In this document: piece by piece, positions 9,239-17,674 of the stretch | How the letters are laid out: every line of letters begins with the position of its first letter | Position numbering within the stretch: the first letter of the stretch is position 1 | NCBI RefSeq assembly: GCF_039542035.1 | Contig: NZ_BAABHJ010000026.1 | Coordinates: forward strand, 132,397 to 196,396 | DNA: 64,000 nucleotides | Reading direction: 5' to 3' | Source of the DNA: Actinoallomurus liliacearum | Lineage (GTDB): Bacteria; Actinomycetota; Actinomycetes; Streptosporangiales; Streptosporangiaceae | The notes under the pieces: model-generated | What the model was told of the DNA's origin: nothing | The model's database searches: none | What the model saw: only the letters and a program-made list of their open reading frames with translations | Program-made: the position numbers and the translations under genes

Positions 9239-10900
9239 ATGACAGATCCCCCAAGTGCGGAAGTAACAGATCCCCGCAAAAAGGACCCACCTCGCAAAGA
9301 GGCTGATACGGCACGTCGTATCCGTGCCCGTGGACTGGCCCAGGGCCTCGCGCCGCCGGACATCGCACGGGAAATTCACGATCAATGCGCGCCGATCTTC
9401 GGAACCAGTCAGATCAAAGCCCAGCGACTCGCGCACGGCATCGCCCTGTCCGATGTCGTCGCCCAGGTCAGGGCGCTGTACGAGCTCGAGGGAAAACCTC
9501 GTCCCAAGCTCGGTGAGACGCTGCTGTCGGCGTACGAGAGCGGCTACAAGCGCCCGGGTCCCGAATATCTGCACTACCTCTGCGGCGTTTATCGCGTAGA
9601 GCCCGCGGACCTCGGTCTTCAAGGACCGTGCGTCTGCGGCAACCGGCACGACCGCCCACGCGCCGGCGTCCAGGAGACCGGCCCCCGCGAGCCCGACAGT
9701 GTGATCGGGCCGCGAACCGTCGTCACCGGCGGCAGCGAATGGGCGGCCAAATTCGAACGAACCTCCGATCCACGCCTCTCCCGGGTTCATTACCGCGCCG
9801 AAGGCCCGGCGAGCGGCACGGACGGAGACGAGGAGGACATAGTGCTTCGGCGAACTCTCCTGCAACTCCTGGCCGGAGCAGGCGTGGTGCTCGACGGCCA
9901 GATCCTGGGGGCGGTGGACGGCATCCGCCGCCGCATGGACGACACCCTGGTCAACGCCTCGGTGTCCCCGACCATGCTCGACCAGTGGGAGGAGACCGTC
10001 CAGGGGTACGGACAGCAGTACATGTCCACCCCACCGCTGCGGCTGCTCTGCGACGTCCTGCTGGACTTCAGCGAGGTGCGCCGGATGTGCGAGCAGCGGC
10101 AACCGATCGAGCTGCAGGAAAGACTCTGCCGCATCGCGGCGAAACTGTCCGGTCTGTCCGGCGTCATCATGATCGATCTGGGCGACCACCGCCTCTCCCG
10201 CTCCTTCTTCCGCACGGCGCGGACGGCCGCCGACGAGACCGGCGACCGGGCGCTCCGGGCCTGGGTGAGCGTGCGCGAGTCGCTCGTCCCGATGTACTAC
10301 GGGGATCCCCGTGAGGCACTGCACCTGGCCCGCCGGGCGCAGGACCTGGCCGGCCGCGTACCCAGCGTGGCCGGCGCCATGGCCCCGATCGTCGAGGCGC
10401 GCGCGCTCGGCATGCTCGTCAAGCGGGGCCGCAACGAGGCGACCCCCAGCGCCAAGCGCGCGATCGCCCGCGGCCAGGCGGTCTTCTCCCAACTCGGAAA
10501 GGACCAGGTCAAGGACACTGCCTTCGGCTACACCGAGCGCCAACTGGCCTTCCACACGGGCGACACCTACACCAACCTCGGCGATCACGGGAACGCCGAG
10601 GAGACGCTCCGCAAGGCGCTGACCCTCTACCCCGCGACCGAGGAACTCGACCGCACGCTCATATGGCTCGACCGCGCGTCGTGCCGGCTCCAGGAAGGAG
10701 AGCCCGAAGAGGCGCTGCGCACCGCCAAGGAGACCATCCTCGCGGTGTCGGCCGCGCACCGGACTGACATCGTGATCCACCGGGCCCGTCAGCTCGCCAG
10801 CGCGGTGGTCGCGCAGTACGGAGACATCCGGGCGGCCCGCGAGTTCCGTGACGCACTCGCCGGTCCGGCCACGGTGGGCATCACCCGAAAGCAGGCCTGA
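9239..10900 (+). CDS. XRE-family regulator with C-terminal TPR-like helical domain
   Basis: 553 aa. The N-terminus carries a helix-turn-helix of the lambda-repressor type (about 25-115): QIKAQRLAHGIALSDVVAQV followed by LLSAYESGYKRPGPEYLHYLCGVY. A short cysteine motif CVCGNRHD follows (about 128), then a linker and a long all-helical C-terminus of tetratricopeptide type (about 200-550, for example TGDTYTNLGDHGNAEETLRKALTLYP). Actinobacterial proteins of this architecture are thought to sense a small peptide or partner protein with the TPR part. ATG 9239 has GAGGAGG eight bases upstream. Only three bases separate its stop from the GNAT gene, so the two are translationally coupled. Confidence 0.82.
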   Translation: MTDPPSAEVTDPRKKDPPRKEADTARRIRARGLAQGLAPPDIAREIHDQCAPIFGTSQIKAQRLAHGIALSDVVAQVRALYELEGKPRPKLGETLLSAYESGYKRPGPEYLHYLCGVYRVEPADLGLQGPCVCGNRHDRPRAGVQETGPREPDSVIGPRTVVTGGSEWAAKFERTSDPRLSRVHYRAEGPASGTDGDEEDIVLRRTLLQLLAGAGVVLDGQILGAVDGIRRRMDDTLVNASVSPTMLDQWEETVQGYGQQYMSTPPLRLLCDVLLDFSEVRRMCEQRQPIELQERLCRIAAKLSGLSGVIMIDLGDHRLSRSFFRTARTAADETGDRALRAWVSVRESLVPMYYGDPREALHLARRAQDLAGRVPSVAGAMAPIVEARALGMLVKRGRNEATPSAKRAIARGQAVFSQLGKDQVKDTAFGYTERQLAFHTGDTYTNLGDHGNAEETLRKALTLYPATEELDRTLIWLDRASCRLQEGEPEEALRTAKETILAVSAAHRTDIVIHRARQLASAVVAQYGDIRAAREFRDALAGPATVGITRKQA

Positions 10901-10903
10901 CGG

Positions 10904-11479
10904 GTGGCCCGCCTGCCGGGAGGCATCTCGGCGAGCGTGCAGCGGCTGTCGTACGAACCGCCCGTGTGGGAGGTCGCCGGCCTCCACCTGCGGCGCTACA
11001 CCGCTCGTGACCAGGAGGCGGCGTTCACCCTCCACCAGGAGTGCCTGTTCCGGGTGGGGGTGCGTCCGGGCGACGGCGTGTACTACGACGACGATTTCGC
11101 TCGCATCGAGGAGATCTACCTACGCGACCGGGGCGAGTTCCTGGTCGGAGAAGTACGCGGCGAGATGGCGGCGCTCGGCGGCCTACGGCGCGTCGACGCC
11201 GTCACCGCCGAGATGGTGCGCCTGCGCGTCCGGCCCGACCTGCAGGGCCGGGGCTACGGCGCGCTGCTCGTCACCGTCCTGGAGCAGCGCGCCGCCGAAC
11301 TCGGCTACCGCGTGCTCCGGGCCGACACGACGGTGCGGCAACGGGCCGCGCTCGCGCTGTACCGCACGTTCGAGTGGCGGGAGGTCGATCGCAAGGTCAC
11401 CGGTGGCACCGTCACCGTCTACCTCGAGAAGTATCTGGACGAGGGTACCCCGCGCGGAGGTGCGGGCCCGGTGAGGTGA
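10904..11479 (+). CDS. GNAT-family N-acetyltransferase
   Basis: 191 aa. The acetyl-CoA binding motif A is clear: MVRLRVRPDLQGRGYGALLVTVLEQRA, with the R/Q-x-x-G-x-G/A core QGRGYG (about 112-117). An acceptor-side N-terminus (LHLRRYTARDQEAAFTLHQECLF) and motif B (ADTTVRQRAALALYRTFEWRE) complete the fold. The acceptor is unknown. GTG 10904 starts three bases after the XRE/TPR regulator stop, so it is in the same operon and probably acts in the same response. Confidence 0.85.
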   Translation: MARLPGGISASVQRLSYEPPVWEVAGLHLRRYTARDQEAAFTLHQECLFRVGVRPGDGVYYDDDFARIEEIYLRDRGEFLVGEVRGEMAALGGLRRVDAVTAEMVRLRVRPDLQGRGYGALLVTVLEQRAAELGYRVLRADTTVRQRAALALYRTFEWREVDRKVTGGTVTVYLEKYLDEGTPRGGAGPVR

Positions 11480-11529
11480 GCGCCGCGTACGGGCGGTGAC
11501 CTGGCGGGGGAAGCCGTCCGTACGCGGTG

Positions 11530-11560
11530 GCCGCCCGGCCCCGACGCGGGGCCGGGCGGC
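11530..11560 (+). terminator. Terminator hairpin after the GNAT gene
   Basis: Perfect 13-base arms GCCGCCCGGCCCC and GGGGCCGGGCGGC around a 5-base loop, 50 bases after the GNAT stop. There is no T-run, which is common in this GC range. Confidence 0.7.
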
Positions 11561-11617
11561 GTCGCCGACTTCGAGCGGGTGCCCGCGCGGCGGGCGGCCG
11601 GCTTGAAGAAGGGGGCC

Positions 11618-11651
11618 GTGAGCGGCGGCGGTGCCACCCGCCGCCGCTCAC
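11618..11651. terminator. Second GC hairpin in the spacer before the response regulator
   Basis: Perfect 14-base arms GTGAGCGGCGGCGG and CCGCCGCCGCTCAC with a 6-base loop. It faces the 3' ends of both the GNAT gene and the minus-strand response regulator and may terminate in both directions. Its right arm is also the first unit of a short repeat series (11643-11750). Confidence 0.6.
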
Positions 11652-11750
11652 GTCACGGCCGGCGTGGGCGGCGTCTCGTGTGCACCGACGCCGCTCACGT
11701 CATGGTCGGCGTGGGCGGAGCGGTCGTGTGCGCCCGCCGCCGCTCACGGA
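11643..11750. repeat. Three spaced copies of a GCCGCTCACG element
   Basis: GCCGCTCAC recurs at 11643, 11690 and 11739 (47- and 49-base spacing). The stretch after copies one and two is also alike (CACGTCA, GGCGTGGGCGG, TCGTGTGC), so two diverged units of about 47 bp plus a partial third are present. The block is non-coding and sits between convergent transcription units. Confidence 0.6.
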
Positions 11751-11769
11751 TGAGGCCGGACGCTCGTGT

Positions 11770-12429
11770 TCATCCACCCGTGCCGCTGCGCAGATAGGCG
11801 AGGACCGCCAGGACCCTGCGATGCGTGTCCTCCGTCGGAGGCAGGTCGAGCTTGGTGAGGATGCTGCCGACGTGCTTGCCGACGGTCGCCTCGGAGATGA
11901 CGAGGATCCGGGCGATCGCGGTGTTGGAGTGCCCTTCGGCGATCAGGCCGAGCACCTCGCGTTCGCGCGCCGACAGCCGCGCCAGCGGATCGCGCCGGCG
12001 GCGCAGCAACTGCCGTACGACCTGGGGATCGACGACGGTTCCCCCGTCGAGCACGCGGCGCAGGGCGGCGACGAACTCCTCGACGTCGACCACCCGGTCC
12101 TTGAGGAGGTACCCCACGCCCCGGCCGTCCCCGGAGTCGAGCAGGTCGGCCGCGTAGCTCAGTTCGACGTACTGGCTCAGCGCCACCACGGCCAGTCCGG
12201 GGTCGGCGCGCCGCAGCTCGACGGCGGCGCGCAGCCCCTCGTCGGTGAATCCGGGAGGCATCCGGATGTCGGTCACGACGAGGTCCGGCCGGTGTTCGGC
12301 CACGGCGGTCAGGAGCGCGTCGGCGTCGCCGACCGTGGCCGCCACCTCGAAGCCGAACCGGCCGAGCAGGCCGGCCAGCCCCTCACGCAGCAGCACCCCG
12401 TCCTCGGCGAGGACTACTCTTTCCCGCAC
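11770..12429 (-). CDS. LuxR/NarL-family response regulator
   Basis: 219 aa. The receiver domain (1-120) has the acidic pair near LAEDG, phospho-acceptor Asp54 in LVVTDIRMPP and the conserved lysine in GYLLKDRV (about 108). A C-terminal LuxR helix-turn-helix (about 150-215) reads LSAREREVLGLIAEGHSNTAIARIL, then ISEATVGKHVGSILTKL. GTG 12429 lies inside the end of the sensor kinase gene (16-base overlap), so the pair is one operon with coupled translation. The kinase's integral-membrane sensor suggests response to an envelope signal. No target is identifiable. Confidence 0.92.
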   Translation of the reverse strand: MRERVVLAEDGVLLREGLAGLLGRFGFEVAATVGDADALLTAVAEHRPDLVVTDIRMPPGFTDEGLRAAVELRRADPGLAVVALSQYVELSYAADLLDSGDGRGVGYLLKDRVVDVEEFVAALRRVLDGGTVVDPQVVRQLLRRRRDPLARLSAREREVLGLIAEGHSNTAIARILVISEATVGKHVGSILTKLDLPPTEDTHRRVLAVLAYLRSGTGG

Positions 12430-13730
12430 GGAAGCTCCACTTGGACGACGGTCGGCCCGCCCACCGGGCTCGACAGGAGCATTCTGCCGTCGATCACGGC
12501 GACCCGGTCCGCCAGGCCGGTCAGCCCGGACCCCGCGCGCGGGTCCGCTCCGCCCTCGCCGTCGTCGCGGACCTCCACGGTCAGCAGGTCGCCCCGCCGG
12601 CGTACGGCGACCACGGCCTCGGCGGCGCCGCTGTGCTTGGCGATGTTGTTCAGCGCTTCGACGACGACGAAGTACGCGGTCCCTTCGACATGGGCCGGCA
12701 GCCGACCCGGCAGGTCGGCGTCGACGGTCACGGGGACGGCGGACCGGTCGGCGAGCTCGCGCAGCGCGGCGGGCAGTCCCCGGTCGGTGAGCACCCGCGG
12801 GTGGATGCCGCGGATCAACTCCCGTAGCTCCGTCATGAGCAGTTTGGCCTGTTCGTGCGCGTCGGCGACGTTCTGGGCCGCGGGGGAGCCGGGCGGGAGG
12901 TCCAGCCGGGCCATGCCCAGGTGCAGCGTGAGCCCCAGCAGGCGCTGCTGCGCGCCGTCGTGCAGGTCCCGCTCGATGCGCCGGCGCTCGGCCTCGAACG
13001 CGTCGACCAGCCGCGCCCGGGACCGCGACACCTCGACGAGTTCGGCCCGCAGCCGTTCGTCCGGCCCGCGTCCCAGCAGCGCCCGGGCCACGGCCCCGTG
13101 CGCCCCGGCGACCACCGCCGTCAGGTACGGGACGGCGGGCAGCAGCACCAGACCGGCGAGCGCGTAGGGGAGGGCCTCCGTCGCGTTCGTCACGCTGTCG
13201 AACCCGAGCGCGACCGCGGTGCCATCGGCCAGCAGCGGGCTGATGAGGAACGCCCCGACCACCAGCGCGAACGCCAGCAGCGCCATGTACAGCGCCGGTG
13301 CCACCGCGCCGAGCAGACAGATGTAGCCCAGCTCTCGCCAGGTCACCGCCTCGGTGTAGCGGGTGCGCAGCCAGGCCCACGAGCCCCGGGCCGTACGGTG
13401 CCCCGACTCGATCGGCCGGGCGTCCACGAGGCGCAGCCGGCGACGCTCCAGCTCGGCCAGCGGAACGGCGAACAGCGGGCCGACGCCCGCGACGAGCAGT
13501 ACGCCGAGCGTCACGAGCAGGGCGACGGTGAGCGGTGCCCGGCCGCCGTCCGCGGCCCGCCGCAGCGCGAACACCCACGGCACCCCGAACAGCAGGATCG
13601 GCACGGCCATCGCGACCAGCGGCACCGCCGACGTGACCAGGTAGGCCAGGCACCGCCACGGCCAGCCGCTGATCAGGAAACGGCGCCGGAGCACCGCCTC
13701 CAGCGCGGTACGAGCCGCGGAATCTGCCAC
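12414..13730 (-). CDS. Membrane sensor histidine kinase (HisKA_3 type)
   Basis: About 438 aa. The N-terminal half holds membrane segments (CLAYLVTSAVPLVAMAVPILLF, LTVALLVTLGVLLVAGVGPLF, LGAVAPALYMALLAFALVVGAF, YALAGLVLLPAVPYLTAVVAG), like the putative sensor domain common in actinobacterial NarL-type kinases. The dimerisation/phosphoacceptor helix is ERRRIERDLHDGAQQRLLGL, with the histidine in RDLHDGAQ. The ATPase domain shows the N box EALNNIAKHS and the G1 box VRDDGEGGAD, then SGLTGLADRV. GTG 13730 is the likely start; further upstream codons are possible. It precedes and overlaps the response regulator gene. Confidence 0.9.
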   Translation of the reverse strand: MADSAARTALEAVLRRRFLISGWPWRCLAYLVTSAVPLVAMAVPILLFGVPWVFALRRAADGGRAPLTVALLVTLGVLLVAGVGPLFAVPLAELERRRLRLVDARPIESGHRTARGSWAWLRTRYTEAVTWRELGYICLLGAVAPALYMALLAFALVVGAFLISPLLADGTAVALGFDSVTNATEALPYALAGLVLLPAVPYLTAVVAGAHGAVARALLGRGPDERLRAELVEVSRSRARLVDAFEAERRRIERDLHDGAQQRLLGLTLHLGMARLDLPPGSPAAQNVADAHEQAKLLMTELRELIRGIHPRVLTDRGLPAALRELADRSAVPVTVDADLPGRLPAHVEGTAYFVVVEALNNIAKHSGAAEAVVAVRRRGDLLTVEVRDDGEGGADPRAGSGLTGLADRVAVIDGRMLLSSPVGGPTVVQVELPCGKE

Positions 13731-13951
13731 GTACGTACGGTAACCGGCCGTGCGTACGCCTTGGCGCAATGAGGCCTGGCCCTACCTCGATCCGGTGGCT
13801 CCCCGTGAGGTCCGGGACCTCGCCCGGCTGGTTGCGTGACACCACGACCGTACGGGTCGACGGCTGGCCCCTCTTCGGCGCGGTGGCCCCTCGCCGCGAC
13901 CCGCCGAAGTGATCGCCGACGCGGCCGTACCCGACCGGACCACCTGACGTC

Positions 13952-15229
13952 CTACGACGCGGTCTGACCGACGGGATCGGTCCATGGGCCACCGTCCATG
14001 CCCAGGGGACGGCGTACGAGGCGGTGCTGGACCAGGCAGGCGCCCGCGATGGCCAGGCCGAAGAAGAGCCAGCCGACGGGGCCGACGCTGATCGCGGCGG
14101 TCACCGCCATCGGACCGGCGGCGCGCTGAGTCGCCTGCGCCAGGCCGTGGACGCCGAGATAGGCGCCCTGGTTCTCGTCGGGAGCCAGCGCGATCGACAG
14201 TTCCCAGGAGACGGTGGCGTGGACCATCTCGGCCAGAGTGAAGGCCGTGGCCGCCGCGACGAGGCACACGCTCGCGAGCACGGCTCCACCGGCGGCGGAC
14301 GTCGCGATGGCGGCGGCGGCCACGGCGAACATGAGGGAGAGCGGGAGGAGGAGGGCGCGGGCCGCGTGAGTGGTGGCACCGAGGCGCGCGAGAGGCATCT
14401 GCAGGCCGACCACCAGCACGTTGTTCACCACCAGCAGGAAGGGGACGAGGGCGTGTGGTGCCTCGGTGGCATGGATGGCCCAGAGCGGAAGGCCGACCGT
14501 GAACACGGCGTCGTGGAAGAAGAGGACCGTCTCGGTGGCGACGTACGCCAGATAGGTCCGGTCGCGCCAGGGAGACGCCACCGCGGTCGGGGCGGCGGCC
14601 GCGTCCTGAGGAACGGCGCCGGCCGTCGGGCCGGCTTCCACACAGCGCAGGGTGATCAGCGCGATGACCACGAACGAGAGCGCGTCGCCGAGGAGCAGGG
14701 ACCGGTAGGCGAAGGTCGTGCCCACGGCGAGGGCCGCCGCCGCGCCGAGGCCGCCCAGGGCCCACCCGGCGTTGGCGACCGTACGGTTGACGGCCTGATA
14801 GCGCACGCGCTCGGCGCCCGCGATGCGTGAGGCGTACAGCCGGGTCAGGACACTGGCGGCCCGGTAGCCGAATCCGGCCATGGCCGAGCAGATCATGAGC
14901 AGCGCGATGTGGTCCGCGGCGAGCAGGAGACCGAGACTGGCAGCGGCGCGCAGGAACTGGAAGCCGGCCAGCACCCGGGTCGCCGGGAACCGGTCCGCGA
15001 GTCGGCCGCCGACGGGGGCTCCCGCGATGCCGATGATCCCTGAGGCGGCGACGAGGACGCCGATCTGGGCCACGGTGAGCCGGGCGACGTAGGTGAAGTA
15101 GAGGACCGAGGTGGCGGCCCACAGGCCGCTGCCCACTCTGTCGACGAGGGCGACCCAGATCATCCGGCGACCGTCCCGGCCTCCGGGGATGGTGACGCGA
15201 AGTCTGGCCCACCCGCGGCTCGAACTCAC
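13952..15229 (-). CDS. MFS efflux-type transporter
   Basis: 425 aa, about 12 membrane helices. The cytoplasmic loop 2-3 motif is GGRLADRFPATRVL (about 72-85), the family A motif. The run RYQAVNRTVANAGWALGG is typical of the EntS/MdtH-like branch that includes macrolide and siderophore exporters. GTG 15229 has GAGG nine bases upstream. It is divergent from a MocR-type regulator at 15285 with a 55-base shared promoter, so it is the most likely target of that regulator. Substrate unknown. Confidence 0.85.
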   Translation of the reverse strand: MSSSRGWARLRVTIPGGRDGRRMIWVALVDRVGSGLWAATSVLYFTYVARLTVAQIGVLVAASGIIGIAGAPVGGRLADRFPATRVLAGFQFLRAAASLGLLLAADHIALLMICSAMAGFGYRAASVLTRLYASRIAGAERVRYQAVNRTVANAGWALGGLGAAAALAVGTTFAYRSLLLGDALSFVVIALITLRCVEAGPTAGAVPQDAAAAPTAVASPWRDRTYLAYVATETVLFFHDAVFTVGLPLWAIHATEAPHALVPFLLVVNNVLVVGLQMPLARLGATTHAARALLLPLSLMFAVAAAAIATSAAGGAVLASVCLVAAATAFTLAEMVHATVSWELSIALAPDENQGAYLGVHGLAQATQRAAGPMAVTAAISVGPVGWLFFGLAIAGACLVQHRLVRRPLGMDGGPWTDPVGQTAS

Positions 15230-15261
15230 ACCGCCACCTCGAATTCTCTTGCGACGAACTA

Positions 15262-15273
15262 TGTATTGATACA
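15262..15273. promoter_or_regulatory. Palindrome TGTATTGATACA in the MFS/MocR divergent promoter
   Basis: TGTAT-TG-ATACA lies between the divergent starts at 15229 and 15285 in an AT-rich patch that must also carry both -10 regions. GntR/MocR proteins usually bind such sites in their own promoter, so this is the best operator candidate. Assignment is positional. Confidence 0.4.
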
Positions 15274-15284
15274 AAATGTAGTAC

Positions 15285-16598
15285 GTGGCAACACAATATG
15301 GGATCAAGGGCGCGACGGCCAAGGCCATTGCCGCCTCCGTCGAACGGTCCGTGGCCGACGGCGTGCTGGCGCCCGGGGCCGCGCTGCCGTCCGTGCGCGG
15401 ACTCGCGGAGGACCTCGGAGTCAGCCCCGGAACGGTCGCAACGGCCTACAAGGACCTCCGGCAGCGCGGCATCGTGGTCACGCACGGGCGCGGCGGCACG
15501 GTGGTGGCCCCCGCTCCGGCCGTGGCGTCCCGGCGGCCGCCGAAGGTGCCGGCAGGGCTGCGTGATCTGGCGGGCGGCCATCCCGACCCGGCGTTCCTGC
15601 CCGCCGTGGAGACGCGGTTCTTCTCCGGCGTCCGCCCGCACCGCTCGGCACCGCGCCTGCCGCGTCTGGAAGAGGCCGTGCGGGATTGGATGGGCCCCGA
15701 CGGCGTGCCGGTGGGCCACGTGACGTTCGCGCACGGCGCCCTGGACCTGATCGGGCGGCTGCTCTCCGTCGAACTGCGGCCCGGCGACGCGGTGGCCGTG
15801 GAGGACCCCGGCTACCACCATCTGCTCGACCTGGTCCCCGCCCTCGGGTTGCGCACGGCCGCGGTCCGGGTGGACGACGAGGGGATGCGGCCCGAGGCGC
15901 TGCGCGCCGCGCTCCGTTCCGGGGCGCGCGCCGTCGTGTGCGGCCCCCGCGCGCAGAACCCCTTCGGCGGATGCCTCTCTACGGCGCGCCGCGACGCGCT
16001 GGTCGAGGTCCTCCGCGAGGCCGGCGACGTGCTCCTGATCGAGAACGACCACGCCTCGCAGATCGCCGGCGCACGCCTGAACTCGCTCAGCGAGGGCGGC
16101 CTAGCGCGATGGGCGCACGTCCGGACCGTGACCAAGTCCCTCGGACCCGACCTGCGATGGGCGGCCGCCGCATGTGACCCGACCACGGCGGCCCGGCACG
16201 ACGGTCGGCTCATGCTCACGTCCGGCTGGGTGAGCCACCTCCTCCAGGAGACGGTGCTGGGGCTGATGACCCACGTACGGGCGAGGACGCTCGTGGCAGA
16301 GGCGCGTGAGGCGTACGACGAACGACGGCGGAACCTGATCACCGAGCTTCGGCGGCGCGGGATCGCGGCCCACGGCGCGAGCGGCATGAACGTCTGGGTG
16401 CCGGTGAGGGACGAGTCGGCCGTGGTCAACGGGCTGCGGACGCACGGATGGTGGGTCGCCGCCGGCGCGCGATTCCGCATCGACTCGGCGCCGGGAGTGC
16501 GGATCACCACGGCCGCGCTGTCCCCGGCGGACGCCGAGCGCCTCGCCGCGGACTTCGCCACGGTCCTGGGGGAGTCCGAGGCCACCTACGGCGGATGA
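15285..16598 (+). CDS. MocR/PdxR-type regulator (GntR helix-turn-helix fused to a PLP aminotransferase-like domain)
   Basis: 437 aa. The GntR winged helix occupies about 1-75 (ADGVLAPGAALPSVRGLAEDLGVSPGTVATAYKDLRQRG). A fold-type I aminotransferase-like domain follows: HGALDLIGRLL, VEDPGYHHLLD, IENDHAS, and the PLP lysine in TVTKSLGPDLRWA (about 286). This domain usually senses PLP or an amino compound rather than catalysing. GTG 15285 overlaps the end of the divergent promoter and has no strong ribosome site, so it may be leaderless. The neighbour MFS gene is the probable target. Slightly short versus typical MocR proteins (460-500 aa) but all blocks are present. Confidence 0.86.
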   Translation: MATQYGIKGATAKAIAASVERSVADGVLAPGAALPSVRGLAEDLGVSPGTVATAYKDLRQRGIVVTHGRGGTVVAPAPAVASRRPPKVPAGLRDLAGGHPDPAFLPAVETRFFSGVRPHRSAPRLPRLEEAVRDWMGPDGVPVGHVTFAHGALDLIGRLLSVELRPGDAVAVEDPGYHHLLDLVPALGLRTAAVRVDDEGMRPEALRAALRSGARAVVCGPRAQNPFGGCLSTARRDALVEVLREAGDVLLIENDHASQIAGARLNSLSEGGLARWAHVRTVTKSLGPDLRWAAAACDPTTAARHDGRLMLTSGWVSHLLQETVLGLMTHVRARTLVAEAREAYDERRRNLITELRRRGIAAHGASGMNVWVPVRDESAVVNGLRTHGWWVAAGARFRIDSAPGVRITTAALSPADAERLAADFATVLGESEATYGG

Positions 16599-16901
16599 TC
16601 GGGGCCGCGGACCGGAGGGCGGCGACAACGCTCGGCGAACGCCCGAGCCGGCAAGCGACCTGTGGCGGTTTCCGGTGATCTGCACTTGCGATCACCGAGC
16701 GTTCCGCCCCGGACGCGCCGGGAGTTCCGCGACATTCCGCTTCGCGGCCGCGGTGCCGAGCCTTCCGGTCACGCGGCCGTGGCCTGTCGCGCTCCCGGGG
16801 GAGGTGGCGGCCGTCCGGTAGGGCGGGGGTAGGGCCAGGTATACCTCGGGTCGGTGCTTCGCCCTGATGTGTCCGAGCGGCCGGGGCGATGGGATCGTCC
16901 T
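16599..16901. other. Spacer with nested inverted repeats before the ABC genes
   Basis: No gene is supported in these 303 bases. An outer inverted repeat (AACGCTCGG 16626-16634, CCGAGCGTT 16694-16702) encloses a second one (CGGTGATC 16672-16679, GATCACCG 16689-16696); their right arms overlap, so only one hairpin can form at a time. This could be the MocR gene terminator or an alternative-fold switch upstream of the ABC operon. Confidence 0.45.
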
Positions 16902-17672
16902 ATGACGGTGGGACAGGGGATCGGGCGGCCATGGGCCGCGGGGCCGGCCGCGCCCGCGGTGGAGTTGCGCGAGGTCAGCAGGGAGTACGGGAAGGGCGAG
17001 GCCGCGGTCCGGGCGCTGGACGGGGTGAGCATCGGGTTCCCGGCCGGGTCGTGGACGGCGGTGATGGGGCCCTCGGGGTCCGGGAAGTCGACCCTCCTGC
17101 ACTGCGCGGCCGGTCTGGAGCGGGCGACCGGCGGACAGGTACTGCTGACCGGCCGCGACATCACCTCGGCGCAGGACTGGGCGCTGACCTCACTGCGGCG
17201 GCGGACCGTCGGGTTCGTGTTCCAGACCTTCAACCTGGTCGGCTCCCTGACCGCCGAGCAGAACGTCGCGCTGCCGCTGCGGCTCGCCGGGCGCAAGGTC
17301 TCCCGGCAGGCCGTGCAGGACGTGCTGGGGGCCGTCGGCCTGGGGGACCGGCTGCGGCACCGGCCACGGGAGCTGTCGGGCGGGCAGCAGTAGCGGGTGG
17401 CGATCGCGCGGGCGATGGTGACCCGGCCGGCGGTGCTGTTCGCCGACGAGCCGACCGGCGCGCTGGACTCCGGATCGGCCCGTACGGTGCTCGGGCTGCT
17501 ACGGGAGATGGTCGACTCGGCCGGGCAGACGATCGTCATGGTCACCCACGACCCCGTCGCGGCGGCTCGGGCGGACGCGGTGGTGTTCCTGTCGGACGGA
17601 CGGATCGTCGACCGCGCGATCCGCCCGTCGGCCCGGGAGGTCGCCGATCGGCTCGCACGGCTGGAGGGTTGA
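16902..17672 (+). pseudogene. MacB/LolD-type ABC transporter ATPase interrupted by an in-frame TAG
   Basis: A 256-codon reading frame for an export-type ABC ATPase, intact except for one TAG at 17391-17393 (codon 164). Before it: VELREVSREYGKGEAAVRALDGVS, Walker A GPSGSGKST, Q-loop VGFVFQTFNLV, and the signature LSGGQQ. The next codon should be the third glutamine (CAG) of the usual LSGGQQQRVAIARA; here it is TAG. The same frame continues without a shift through RVAIARAMVTRP, Walker B VLFADEPTGALDSGS and H-loop VMVTHD to a normal end, two bases before the permease ATG. A GTG at 17397 could restart translation but would give only the helical/H-loop half. The possibilities are a recent nonsense mutation, readthrough (the stop is followed by C, a leaky context) or a base-call error. 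Confidence 0.85.
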
Positions 17673-17674
17673 GC

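Noticed and set aside
16889..17674. Upstream extension of the permease frame
   Set aside because: Arginine-rich shadow of the ATPase gene; the permease begins at ATG 17675 with a coupled stop.
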